A DNA stretch of 64,000 bases from Diadophis punctatus similis (taxonomy: Eukaryota > Chordata > Lepidosauria > Squamata > Dipsadidae): contig JALIGW010000032.1 of the NCBI GenBank assembly GCA_023053685.1, positions 7,146,956-7,210,955 of the forward strand, written 5' to 3'. Below the pieces are notes generated by a model. That model was not told where the DNA came from. It saw nothing but the letters and a program-made list of their open reading frames with translations, and did no database searches. The translations under genes and the position numbers were made by a program. This document shows positions 21,312-32,659 of the stretch, piece after piece (position 1 is the stretch's first letter; every line of letters starts with the position of its first letter).

Positions 21312-22269
21312 CAGTGTGGCCGTTGTTCTTCAGGGGAAGCGTCTCTTCAGGAGGCAAATCGTACCCAGACAGTAGCAGAGGCTCCAGCTTGGCGCTGAAG
21401 CTGACAGCAGCTGTGTTGATGTTGATGGGAGACTGCATGTGACCGTCACAGTTGGAGAACATGGATGCCCACTCTGGCATGTCTGAAAGAGAAGAACACG
21501 CTTCAGGGGCCTCAGAGCCATTTACCTGTTTCAGAGGGCGGGGAACGTTGGGTGGGGGATTAGGAAAAAGGAGAAAGCTTGACAAGGAGGAAAAGTGGAG
21601 CTTTGTCAGCCTCACTTCTGCTGCGCTTCAAGAAATTGCAGGATAGAGCACTTCCAGGTGGTTTTTCTGGGTTGGAGACTTCACACACATCTTCCCAGCT
21701 CTGGCTTTAAAACACCAAAAAGCTACCTCTCAATTGCTGCATGAACTGGCTGAATCTGGGAAGTAGTTGGTTCCGCCAGGCTACCTGTGAAGCAGCTGGG
21801 ATCTTGGGGTCGATCTGGGCAGAGACCCGGAGGCTCGCCTCCAGCCTGTAAATGCAGGTGGGGTGACAGCTCTGGGCTGGGCGGGCAGGAGGGAGGAGGC
21901 AGCTACCCATGGAATGCAGTCAGATGCCCTTGGGGGGGCTCACTGCAAGGACAACTCTTATCACCTCTGCTGCAAGGAGGAATGCGGGCAGTGGGCATGA
22001 ACAATAACCTGCAATGGCTAAGGTAGGGCTGCCGGAGGTGGGGTCGGGGGAGAGGCAAGGGACAGGAATGGGCCTTCCCTGCTGCTACAACTTGAAGCCC
22101 AGATATGGCCAGGCAGGCTCTGGGCTCAGTAGAGCCAGAGAATACCAGCAGCAGGTGTGACCAAAGCTAGCTGATCATTAACCAGCATTCACCTTGCCAG
22201 GGGCCCAAGGGAGCAAGACCACGCCTTTACCTTTGTAGCTCCAGTGATGGTCTTTGTGCCCCGGAAGAC
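21312..22269 (-). CDS. CA9: Carbonic anhydrase 9-like gene, two internal exons
   Basis: Exon A (22231-22269, 39 bp) encodes LPGHKDHHWSYK. It follows an acceptor (TTTGCTCCCCAG) and ends at AG|GTAAAGG. Exon B (21312-21482, 171 bp) follows TCTTCTCTTTCAG and ends CACTG|GTGAGC. It encodes the start of an alpha-carbonic anhydrase domain: CDGHMQSPININ, then LPPEETLPLKNNGHT. A tiny exon with HWxY before a 171-bp exon ending at NNGH fits my memory of human CA9 best; CA12 and CA14 are alternatives. The enzyme hydrates CO2 at the cell surface. The zinc-binding histidines lie in later exons, which I did not find between 1 and 21312. Exon 1 was not found either; it may lie in the CpG belt at 25-28 kb. Confidence 0.75.
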
Positions 22270-22405
22270 CTGGGGAGCAAATAAGAGAACCTGACTTGAG
22301 TTGCTGCTCCCACCATTTCCTCCCCACAAAAGCAAAAAGGGGAGGTTCTCCTTGCCCCTCCCCCACTCCATTTTAATTCTGACATGGGGAACAGCTTGGT
22401 TGACT

Positions 22406-22478
22406 CCCTCTCCCTCTCCCTCTCCCTCCCTCCCTCTCTCTCTCTCTCTCTCTCCCTCCCTCCCTCCCTCCCTCCCTG
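22406..22478. repeat. Pyrimidine microsatellite (CCCTCT/CT)n
   Basis: This is a run of C and T only, moving from CCCTCT units to CT and then CCCT units. The charged or Ser/Pro ORFs over it are artefacts. Confidence 0.9.
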
Positions 22479-23605
22479 AATGATAGCTCGGGCCAGAGGT
22501 TGGATGGTGGGCTAAAGAGATAGAGCACCTGCCTCCCTCTTCCACAGGTTCCCCTGGTGACCCCAGAGGAGTCCTCAGCTTGGATTGGAGCCACCTAAAG
22601 GAAACGCCAGTCTAAACCACCTTCTGCTTTAGACACATATTTGCCTCTCAAAAGACTCGGGACTGTTTCCACCTCTTTGTGCTGCTGCCCCGGCCAAGCT
22701 GCTTTCTGCAAATGGGGGTGGTTAGGGTTAGGGTTGAATGACCCAGGAATAAAATCCTGTGCCATTTGTAATGAGGAAATTGCAACTATACATCTCCATC
22801 CTGCGCATAATAAAGCTGGCAAGCCATTGCGGTAAGATGTAGAGATGGCCACACATTTTGATGACTTTAAAGGGGGGGGGGAATAAAGAAATCCATGGGC
22901 AAGGGGCTTTGAAGACTCAATGTCACCTCCAAGTGGGGGCAACCTCCCTCCAGCCCTAGTTTGCCAGACAGCAGGTGGCAGGAAGAGGCTGTGTCTCCAG
23001 ACTTCTGCTTGCAAAGCACCCGAGTGTCCCTGTGAGAGAGCCAGACTCAGAGGGATCTTGACCCAATCCTGCAGTTTAATCTTATGTAAATAAATAAATA
23101 AAATACCAACCATGGATAAAGGATCTCCCCTTTTTTTGCACTCATGACTGTCGTTTTCCCTCGAAGAAGGCATGATAGGGATAACCTGTCAAGGACTTAG
23201 AAGGCTTCCAGACAGTCTCCAATAGCATGGCAGCCTTTCTGCTGGTCCCACCTTGAAACTTTTGGTTTCACTAGCAAAAATAGCCTTGGTGAGTTACTAG
23301 GTGGAGGTACCACCCTTGCATGCCCTACAAATGCCATGAATCAGGCAGAACAATTGTGCACTGCAGACTCAGATAGAAGCCTAGGTTGATCTGTGAGCAG
23401 CTGCACCCTCCACCCTCCCCCAGAACGTCTCCTGGCTGCCCCTGGAAGAGAAGAGCTGCCAGCCAAGAAGGGTAGGGAGGCAGAAGGGCAGCCCAAGAGA
23501 TCTCCCCCACCTCCCATGGGACATCTGGGAGGCAAAGCAGAATTTATTTATTTAAAACATTTGCAAATCTTAAACCAAACTCTGGGTGTCTTACAAGCAG
23601 GAATA

Positions 23606-23668
23606 ATTTAATTTAATTTAATTTAATTTAATGTATTTGTATGCCGCCCAACTCCCTAGGGACTCTAA
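23606..23668 (-). repeat. L2 3' tail fragment
   Basis: (AATTT)n followed by GTATGCCGCCCAACTCCC is the reverse complement of the L2 3' end. The rest of 22479-25300 holds three microsatellites and no gene I can support. Confidence 0.7.
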
Positions 23669-24225
23669 AACACACACACAAAAATAAATCAAAGAGAAGA
23701 AAACCTGGCGCCACAGTCACCCTTCCCTGACAGAGCCCCCAGATTCTCTCCTCGCCCCGTCCCAATGCTTGGGGGAGGAGCTGGGTCTTAAGTGCGCTTC
23801 TAAATCCTGAAAGGCTGGGAGTCCATCAGAGGGCCTTCCATAGGGCAGGGGCTGCAAAGGAATGAGATTGGTTGGGGGAATGGAAGGCTCACTAAGGAAG
23901 AGAGGCAGCTTCTTCCCACTTGAACTCAGAAATCAGAGCTACCTTGATGAACTGTTTTGTGTGACCTTCTACACCAAGCAACTCCAGATGGAGACAGTCC
24001 TCTCCTGGCAGTGGTGCGCTAAGCAGGGGGGGGGAGCAATTTCTTGCAAGGTTCTCCCTGTGCTCAGGTGTGGGGAGAGGCAACAGAGAGTTGCAGCCAC
24101 CCCTTCCTCCTCTAGCCTCTGTGATAGACTCGGAGCCCCTCAGACAGTCAGCCTCTCCTTTTCCACCTGGGGACAGGGGACCCCATGTTGACATGAGGTG
24201 GCCCAAGTTTGGAGGGCTCCACTGC

Positions 24226-24239
24226 AACGCGCGCGCGCA

Positions 24240-24292
<53 letters not shown>
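24226..24292. repeat. (AC)n microsatellite with a GC-dinucleotide head
   Basis: GCGCGCGC runs into CACGCGCAC and then about 25 uninterrupted AC units. Alternating purine-pyrimidine sequence of this kind can adopt Z-DNA. Confidence 0.95.
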
Positions 24293-24293
<1 letters not shown>

Positions 24294-24709
24294 GTTTTTC
24301 TTCCTACCTCAATGTCCCTCATCCCAATTTGGTCTTAACAGAGCTCCACTGGAACTCCGTGACCTGTTCTGTGACTGAACTGTACAAGAAGGTGGGGGAA
24401 GGGATCTACTAGGAGCTCCTGAATGGACAAGGCCATTGTCTTAGCACAGCCACGGAGAGTATGTGAGGCACCCAGAAGCCCAGCATCCTCTTTGCAGAGT
24501 GACTGGGGGGTGGGGAGAGGGGGACCTGCCATGTTTTCTGGGATGGGAGAGGATGGTCCTCGGGGAACCAGAAGGACAAAAGAGGAGACCTGGCACAACA
24601 TGGAATCCAACTGCCCTTGCCCAAGAGAAAAACTGCTCAATCCTGGGTGGACACATGGACCCTTTAAAAAAGTTACAAGCCAAATAGAAACGCTTATTGT
24701 TTCAAAACA

Positions 24710-24827
<118 letters not shown>

Positions 24828-26557
24828 GTTGGCCTTCATGGCATTTGAAAATCCTGAGAGTTCCAGGGGGGAACCACAGTCAATGCTCCTGGGCACACTT
24901 CGCTCCAAGCAAGAGACAGGGGACCACCACTCACTAAGGATATTTTAGGTGGGTTCCCGCATGGAGTCCATAGCCCCCCTCAAGGGACCCTTCTGTTCCA
25001 AGAGCCTTTGGCGTCTCCGCGGCTATCGCCCCGTTTGCCTTGGTGTGCGCGGGCCGCTTAAAACTTTGACTCCAGAGCAAACTTTGCTCCAGAACCGCCG
25101 GGAAAGGGAGTCGCCAGCGGTGCGCAGCCAAGGGCAGCCAAGGGCATTCTGGTGCCCAGGAAGTTGCCCACTCAGCTTCTCAGTACCAAGTTGCCCATTG
25201 GTACTGCCCAATGACAATCCTAATTTCCAGCCGGAGGAATTTTCCAGGGCGTCTTCGGTCGGAGGGAGGGGGTCGGTCTCCCATATCCCATCCCCACTGA
25301 GCGGACTAACGGAGGGGTGTTGCGGGAAGGACCGCGCCTCCTCACGCCGTCGAAATCGGAGTAGCCCTGCCGGCGGCCGCCGTTGAAGCAACAGGAGGAG
25401 CCGATGGCCCGAAACGAAGCCCCGGAGGGGGTGGAGGGGGATTCTGCCGCCGCCGCCTCTCACCCACCTGCGTCGTCGTCCTCCTCCTCGTCGCCCGCTG
25501 CGCAAGGTCGCGGGGCGGCCCATAGCAGCAGCAGAAGCTGCAGCGAGGAGAGCCGGAGCCTCAGCCTCTTCGCGGGGCGCATCTTCGTTTGCCCTCGAGG
25601 TCGCGTCTGCAGTCAGCCAGGCCGGGAATCCGTCGCAGTGGAGCGTCTCCCAGAGATCGAAGGGACGCGCTTGCCGCCTTTTATAGCGGGGAGTTGTGCC
25701 GCGCCGCCCCGTCTTAGCCTGCGGAGGAAAGTGCTACAGCTCTGCGGGAAGAAGATGCCCCCTTTCGGCCCTGGCCGAGGCTTCACGCATCTCCGCTCAC
25801 TCTCGCTTCTGGTTGCAGCGGGTCTTTCAGCCACACTTTGTTGATTATTTGTGGCCACAGGGATCCTCCCCCCGCACCGCCGGAGCAGGGCTGTGTCCGT
25901 CCTCACACCGGCAGGCTGGTCACGCCCCCCCCCCGTTCCCCTTTCCTCATGGACGCGTCCTCATGGACTTGAGCAGGAGGCCGGTGCCCTCCTCCAGAGC
26001 CTGATTTGGACCGGGCAATTATTGGGGCCGGAGTCTTTCGAGGCAGAAGAAAAGTCACCCGATCCAATCTGGGAGACGCGCGAGAAGGATGCGCTCCAGT
26101 TCAGCAGTCTAATCCCAAACGAGACGAGACTTCTTGCTTGATCAGCCTAGGCTCGGGGTAGGGGATCCTGCAAGGATCCCGCGCCCAGAGGCTTTTCTCT
26201 GAGTCCCGCGATCTTCTCTAGGCAGAACCGGCCTTGTGCGCCTGGAGCGGCATTGCTGGAGGGCAATGAAAGGTGTCTCGAAGCTGCACCAAGACTGCCC
26301 AGTCCCTTAGATGCGGGCGCTGGAACCTGCTTCTGGGGCAGAGAGCCCTGAGAGGAATCCAGCTCCCGCCCTCCCAGAGCGCTCTCCGCCAGCCACCGAC
26401 CCAGGAGGAAGGGGCGAGGCATTTTAGCAGCCGAGCCTTTGAAGGCGAGAAGGAACCTGTGCGGGACTTTGGAGTTATTAGTCTCGGGGGCAAAGAATTT
26501 CCTTTCGCAGCGGCGGCACGATAGTTGCTTTGTGGGATTCGAGAAGCTAACTGCAGG

Positions 26558-26692
26558 ATGGACCTGGGACCTTCAACAGGACAGCCAAGGCTCGCAGTCC
26601 TCACATCGATCCTGATCCCGGTTGCTTTGATCTTAGTAGGAATATTCAAGCTCAGAAACGAGCTTGGCCCAAAATATCCCGGAAGTGAGTAA
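26558..26692 (+). CDS. Candidate 44-residue membrane micropeptide or first exon
   Basis: An ATG in a strong Kozak context (A at -3, G at +4) opens a 44-codon frame. It encodes one hydrophobic segment, LAVLTSILIPVALILVGIF, flanked by a basic KLR. A consensus-like donor (GGAA|GTGAGT) overlaps its 3' end at about 26681-26690, so it may instead be a first coding exon. I do not recognise a homologue. Chance ORFs are common in this GC-rich belt; only the hydrophobic block, Kozak match and donor argue for it. Confidence 0.25.
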   Translation: MDLGPSTGQPRLAVLTSILIPVALILVGIFKLRNELGPKYPGSE

Positions 26693-27084
26693 TTCCCAAC
26701 GCCTTTTTCCCGCGCCACGGGCACACCAGGCAGTTCGCCTTCTGTTTCCTTAAAACTCCAAGCCAACATCCTGGGTGAGCCTCTTTGTAAATGGCAGCGC
26801 TGCTCTTGAGGCCGGATTGAGCCCCAGATGCAGCAGCAGCAGCCCTTTCACCCACCCCTGACCGGGTGCTCCAGCCGGGGTACAACCGTTTCGTGGCGTT
26901 TTATAATTTTATAATTTTAACTCCCACCCCCCACGCTTCCAGAAGAGGAAAGAGCAACCCTCCAGGCTGCCATGTACGGTCGGGACAAAATTTACATTCA
27001 CGGCCGTGACATAAATTAATTTACTAAGAACTTATTTGGGAGCTTTAAAGCCTCCAATGAGTACAGTCTAGAGTCGCCCCAAAA

Positions 27085-27130
27085 CAGCGAGATGAGCGGT
27101 ATATAAATAACGAATAAATGAAAAATAATA
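27085..27130 (+). repeat. Possible LINE or SINE tail remnant
   Basis: GAGCGGTATATAAATAACGA followed by AATAAATG resembles the L2/SINE 3' tails elsewhere in the window. It is short and unflanked. Confidence 0.35.
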
Positions 27131-28561
27131 GATTTATCGTGCATTGTCTGAATAACCGAATTACTCCTGGATAGCATCAGGGTTGGGTGAGCGAGACTAT
27201 AGAAAAGCGCCGCGCCGCGCCTTTTACGCGCCCCTCCAAAGTTACAGGACCAGTTACTGGACTCTCACCCACTCACCGCCGCACCTCCAAGCGGGCAACC
27301 TTTCCCCGCGGAGGCGTGGCTTTGATCATCGGGGATCGGCGTTTCGCCCCAGTCGTACAAGATCCTGTCAGCAAAAGCCCTGCTCCTTCAGGCATCGCGA
27401 GACGAGCGGCTTTCTCCATGAGCGCAGCTGTCCGGCAGGCAGTTCCCCGAGCGAGAGGGGCTGCCGCTCGGTTCTCGCCGAGCCGGGCGCTTAGCCCGCC
27501 CTAGGCTCGGTACCTGCCGGTCTGTACGGAGTGGCCGTGTCGCGCCCTCCCCCGACAGCTGCTGTTGGTGGAGCCTGGAAAAACTTCACCCTGCCGGCTC
27601 CTCCAAGCATCCCGGCGCCAGCCCCCTCTCCCCGCACGGGCTGGTCACGTAGGTGTGCGTCGGGGAAGGCGGGGGTCACGCTCCTACCCTGACGCCTTCC
27701 GAGGCGAGTCTTTTTCTTTGCTGGGAACGGAGACCGGGCAGGGCGCAAATTGGCCGTCCCCTCGAGCAGCGGCTCAGCGTTCAACAGACCAGACAATCGG
27801 AAGTCTGCAGCCAAAGGGGGCAGGGAGAGCCGAGTGGGTCCGCCAAGAAAGCCCCTCCCTTCGGGGCTTGGGAATTTCTCCCCAAGAAGCCTTGCTCCCT
27901 GCAGCCCCCAAGATCCGCCCCAGCGTCGGCACTTCCCTCTCGCCAAGCTCACGGGCGCTCCCCCGTCGTATCCCCGACTTGTGGGTCACGCCTGGCTCCA
28001 AAGCAGCGACTGCGGTGAAAGAGAGCAAGGTTGCGGAGCTTCTTTCTTCCCATTGCCATCTGCTCTTCAAGTATCCCAAACCCCCCCCCCCCAAGCGAAA
28101 GAAGAAGCCTGCTGGCTTGGCAGTTAGAGCTACAGGGAAGCTGCATGTACCGGTATGCAGTTCAGAAGAGGAGCTACCAAGAGGGTGAGGGGGTCTGGGT
28201 CTTTCTGAGGTGCAAAGAGAAGACATTTTCCTCTTTAATGTTTCCAATTTTGGCATTCCAGTCTCTAATTACAACAGTATCATAAAACTCTTCTTCTGCA
28301 TCAGTGATTAGAGCATAACCTTGGATAATCACAGTGTCCACAAAGCCTAATTGATATTATTTGGCCATGGGTTGCATTGTATTGTTCTTGCTATGAACTT
28401 TCTCGTTATAAAAGGAACCCTGTTCCTTCTTTTAATGTCCTGAGTAATAATGTTCAACTTCTGACTGAAAGTGCCCAGTCCCAGTCCACCTCAATTCATG
28501 TGTATACTTTTGTGTGCATGTGTGTGTGTATACACCACGCATTGTATTACAATATCAGGAG

Positions 28562-28581
28562 ATCACGTCGGGGTCACCAGT
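28562..28581 (-). other. Extra 18-nt tRNA-Trp PBS copy beyond the ERV 3' LTR
   Basis: After the 3' LTR the minus strand reads AC and then TGGTGACCCCGACGTGAT. These are the same two spacer bases and 18-nt PBS that follow the 5' LTR, and the similarity ends exactly there. A normal provirus has host DNA directly after the 3' LTR. Confidence 0.85.
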
Positions 28582-29012
28582 TGCGGTGTTGCTTCTGGCG
28601 GGCCGCTCATGTATCTTAGCCGAATGATAAGGAAGACATTGGACAATTGTTTCCTCGGGATGAGAGCGCGCCCCGAAACAGGCTCAGGGAACCTCTTTTA
28701 TTAGATACAAACAAAGAGAGGGTGTATACAATGATATCAGAAGGCACATGATTAAATAGGTCCAATACACAATATTACAGCATGGCAAAAACTCTGCCCT
28801 AGGGTGGGAGAAAGGTGGGGGGAAGAGGTGAGGGGAAGGTTAGGGGAAGGTAGGGGGGAGAGTGCATTCCTGCTAAGTGAGATATTGTTATCTCGTCCTG
28901 GTACCGTTTCTGTAAGGCTGCTTGGTAATGTTACCGCGCTGGTACGGGTGTACACAAGGTCAAGGAAGAATGCCACAACATCTCCACATGGCCAAGGAAG
29001 ACTGTTACAACA
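28582..29012 (-). repeat. ERV 3' LTR (431 bp)
   Basis: It matches 34607-35035 nearly throughout. On the minus strand it starts TGTTGTAACAGTC and ends ACACCGCA. An AATAAA signal is present as TTTATT on the plus strand near 28697. The upstream minus-strand purine run (ACAGAGGAGA, 29013-29022) is the polypurine tract. Confidence 0.93.
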
Positions 29013-30549
29013 TCTCCTCTGTTTTTATTTTTTAAAGGGAGGAATCTTCCTCTTCGCTCATGGCAAACACCTTTTGAGACAGGCTATGCTCGTCCTCAGG
29101 TTCCAGAAGGGAAATGGTGTCGTTGATCAAAATGTCCTTCCTAGCTGAGGGAATGAAGTTTTTGCACATTTGTAAAAGGGAGGGAAGACATTGGATACAA
29201 CAGCATAATAAAACAAGCAAAACAACTATAGTTATAATAGTTTTCATAATGCCTCCTAACCAACTAAAATTGGGTAGCCAAGAGGTCAACCACTCCCACC
29301 ATGACTCAGAGTCTTTGTATGTCTGTCTTACTATGTCGTGTAGTTTGGAAATACTTGTTTCAATATCTCCGGATTGATTCAAATAATGACAGCAGTTAGA
29401 ATTCAACCATATGCATAAGCCTCCCTCCTTACTCAACAAGTAATCTAAAGCCATCCTGTGTTGAGTTAATATGCCTGCCAGTGAGTCAACTTCTACCTGC
29501 AGGGCACGTAGCCCCAAAACAGTGGTGTTTGCTAAAGTTTCCATTTGTACAGATAAAATACGTAGTTCTTTTAGTTCCAGGTCACTCCCAAATGTGGTAT
29601 GGCTAAGGCGACCAGCCTTTCTCCTTCTGTCAAATAAGTGTTGTCAGGATCATAACCAAGATCAGCATTGTATTCTCTTTTCCTTCTAGCCCACCTAAAT
29701 TGTTTTTCCCAGGCACTATTGGGTTGGGACAAGGGGTGTGCTGAAATGCCAGCAGGCGCTAAGGTTCCAATGGTACAGGTGCCATTCCACACGGGGGGCA
29801 GTACCTTGCCTGCCCAGTGGCCACAAAGCCAATGTAAACCAGGCGGTAGCCCGTACAGATAATACCCATGGTGGGCAGTAATTTGTTCCTGTATTTTATG
29901 AAAGGCAACCGCTCCTCTTCGGTTGGAAAATAAATCTATGACATCGTTGTCGGTGGCCCTGCACTGAAACAATGAAGGCAATGTTAGATTTGAACAATTA
30001 TAGCCAGTTTCTACAATTTCAAAGGTATGGTTACAGTTCGGGTAGTCCGCTAGCGAGAAACGGGCCAAGGGGATTTGTTTGCTGTTACCGTTTTGTGTCA
30101 CTGCTCTGTAACCTTCGTGCGAGGCGTTCCACCATGTAATGCAAATAGGAGCCAGCGGGGGCTGGACTCTATGTGTTAGAATGTACTGGGCAGAATCATA
30201 GATAACATGAGTGTGATTGCTTGTTGTGCCAAATACCGTAGTGGCATTCCATCCTGTGATATTCAATGTCCCAGTGGCCATTATAGGCCAGCCCTGCATG
30301 TTAGAAGCAGGGCCATGCGTTCAAACCTAACAGTCAGACAGATTATTTATTCGGGTGAGACTATGAATGAGGCGATGAAACTCATTTGCATGCCAGTCTA
30401 CTGTACGTGTGGTGCGGTGGTGAATGCGTGGTCGTGCAATCACCCCCCATGGTTCCCAATCAGGGGGGTGAATGTAGGCGCCCTTGGAGGTCCATTCCCC
30501 CGTTCTAGTGGAGGCATCGCACCAATACTGCCCTACGGTTGTGTTAGTA

Positions 30550-30972
30550 CAGTGGTTCCCAACCTGGGGGTCGGGACCCCTTTGGGGGTCGAACGACCAT
30601 TTCCCAGGGGTCACCCCGGCATCCTCAGCTCTCCCCCCCCCACTGCCACAAGCCTGGCCATATCGGCTTAACTCGCCCGAGCCCTCCGATTGGTCGGGAG
30701 AGGTGCCATTCGGTGAGAGGCGTTTGTTGTGGAAGATGATATTCCTTGTGCTCTTGCAAAGACTGGCCCGAGAATTTCTGATCTGGCATAATTACATATT
30801 GTTTTTGTGATTAATCGCTATGCTTTAATTATGTTCAATTTGTAACAATGAAAATACATCCTGCATATTAGATATTTACATTACGATTCATAACAGTAGC
30901 AAAATTACAGTTATGAAGTAGCAACAAAAATAATTTTATGGTTGGGGGTCACCACAACATGAGGAACTATAT

Positions 30973-31007
<35 letters not shown>

Positions 31008-31090
31008 TTACGGTGTTCTTATATGCCGCCCAACTCCCGAAGGACTCCCATATTAAGGGGTCGCGGCATTAGAAAGGTTGGGAACCACTG
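30550..31090 (+). mobile_element. SPIN-family hAT element in ERV env
   Basis: The ends are CAGTGGTTCCCAACCTGGGG and, inverted, the same core (GGTTGGGAACCACTG). The 3' part, with TTATGAAGTAGCAACAAAAA and GGTTGGGGGTCACC, matches my memory of SPIN. The 8-bp TSD is TGTTAGTA (30542-30549) / TGTTAGAA (31091-31098). SPIN elements are known for horizontal transfer among tetrapods. No transposase is present. Confidence 0.88.
30974..31049 (-). repeat. L2 3' tail nested in SPIN
   Basis: (ATTT)n plus TATATGCCGCCCAACTCCC interrupts the SPIN 3' region. It is flanked by ATATT at 30969-30973 and 31050-31054. It is the third layer of nesting: L2 in SPIN in ERV. Confidence 0.85.
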
Positions 31091-31548
31091 TGTTAGAAGG
31101 TTGTAACACCGTAAGGTGAATGCGATGGGGCGACCAGGTTTTCTGAATTATAATGTTGTGTGTGGTTTTCAAAATCTGCCCATTTCTAACCCAATACATA
31201 TAAGGTAAAAAAGCAAGGTTAGCAATATCTGTACATTGGATTATAAATGACGTGTTGGGATATTGCGCTTGGCGACGGGGCACCACCTCTAACTTGGGTG
31301 ATACGGAAGCTTCACTATGTCCAAGCAAAATGAGCAAAAATAAAATAATACTTAGCAAGGTAAATATAACACAATGATAAGAGCATGCTCTGGCATCCAC
31401 CGGCTTAACAAACTCCTGCCACAAGGACAGGGGATAATGCGGTGGATTGCGGCGAAACAAAGGACATCCTTCAGGTGGGGAATAGGGTGGAGGGTGTCCT
31501 GCCCCATTCTCCTGGTCGGGGCAGGAGACAACCTCTGTGAGTTGTCCC

Positions 31549-32405
31549 TCAATCGGAGGTACTTGGTTGGACGTCATCCCTGGGTGCTGATGTTTTTGGA
31601 AGAAAAGGTCTTACGTGCCGTCCAGGTACCCAGAGGACTCGATCAGGAAGTTGAATGGCGGCGTATCCTCGTCCCCAGGTGATGAGATCGGCAGGTCCTC
31701 GCCAAGTCAGGTCCGGAAGGCAGCGATAATAAACAGGTGGTCTGGGCAAGGAGACTGGAACAGCTGCAAAATGACGAGTCGCTGCTGAGGATGGCGGGCT
31801 GCCGGTGAGATTCAAAAAGTTCAGGGTATAAAGGCAAAGGTTAAGTGTATTTTGCAATGCCGGGAGGCCATGGGGTGTTTTTCCCCTATTGCCAATATAT
31901 CTATCCAGGGCATGTTTTAATGTCTGATGGGCGCGCTCAATCAGAGCCTGACCCTGGCTATTGTAAGGAATGCCAAATTTGTGGACAATGCCCCATTGGT
32001 TACAAAAGGCAGCAAAGGCTGCACTAGTGTAAGCGGGCCCATTGTCTGTTTTTAACTCTTTTGGGCGTCCCAGCGATGCAAAGGTCCGTATACAATGATT
32101 GATAACATGTTTGGTGGCTTCGCCCCTCTGGGGGGATGCCATAATGAAGCCTGAATATGTGTCAATGGAAACATGTAAATATTTCCAAGGGGCAAATGAA
32201 GGATATTGGGTAACATCCATTTGCCAAATTTGGCAACACTCTGTTCCCCTGGGGTTAACCCCCATAGGGATAGAGTTTGCCTGTTGGCTACAAGTGGGGC
32301 ACTGCTGAACAATGGCAGAGGCCTCATTTGCGGTAATGCCGAATTGTTTGATGAGCGCTTTCTTGTTTTGATGAAAATAGGAATGGCTTTCCCACGGGGT
32401 GGGAG
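31549..32405 (-). pseudogene. ERV integrase, mostly open frame
   Basis: The HHCC finger is partly visible (HQNKKALIKQFG ... CPTCSQQ) at about 32305-32390. The core has WQMDVTQYPSF, TDNGPAYTS and the QALIERAHQ Glu motif, so all three catalytic acids are present. From the Met at 32265 the frame stays open for 238 codons. It normally joins viral cDNA to host DNA. The upstream RT deletion removes its normal polyprotein context. Confidence 0.88.
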
Positions 32406-32409
32406 CTGT

Positions 32410-32635
32410 TAAGGTAAATTACTGGGAGCCACTCTTTACTAACTTTTGCAGTTTGGACACCGCCCACGCCTCTTATGGCAGGAGAGGCCTCTGCTGGCCA
32501 ATCCGAGGGCCAGTCTTCTTCTCTGATGACTGAGACGTCCGCCCCGGTATCTAAAATTCCAAAAAAGGAATGTTTTTTAATTTGAAACTCAGCTGATGGA
32601 CGAGCATTTTGCATAGTTCGCTCAATTGCCATCAA
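32410..32635 (-). pseudogene. ERV protease remnant
   Basis: The retropepsin active site GILDTGADVSVI is followed by EEDWPSDWP and a GVGG flap-like segment, typical of betaretroviruses. At about 32405 the sequence passes straight into integrase, so the end of protease, all RT and RNase H are missing. Confidence 0.85.
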
Positions 32636-32659
32636 ATGCTGATAGTCCTCAGGGTCGGT

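Larger units (their letters stand above)
25300..28200. promoter_or_regulatory. CpG-rich belt, likely one or more promoter CpG islands
   Basis: CpG-dense blocks at about 25320-25720, 26000-26200 and 27190-28000 stand out against an AT-rich background. No family-recognisable coding exon was found. Given the minus-strand CA9-like exons at 21-22 kb, this is a reasonable place for that gene's promoter and first exon, or for an unidentified transcript. The many overlapping ORFs on both strands are what high GC content produces by chance. Confidence 0.5.
29032..31577 (-). pseudogene. ERV env remnant, split by SPIN
   Basis: The leader with a hydrophobic signal (TLLSIILFLLILLG) is at 31053-31577. SPIN then interrupts, and surface-subunit coding resumes at about 30540 and runs in pieces to 29571. 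Basic residues RRKRE near 29680 mark the likely furin site. The transmembrane part (29032-29544) has CIWLNSNCC, the CX6CC motif of gamma-type Env, a membrane anchor (TIITIVVLLVLLCCC) and a cytoplasmic tail. Stops or frame changes occur near 30300-30330 and 29545-29570. Several N-glycosylation sites are visible. Confidence 0.88.

Noticed and set aside
25383..25844. A 153-residue Ser/Ala-rich protein in the CpG belt
   Set aside because: There is no family similarity, low-complexity composition, and competing ORFs exist on both strands.
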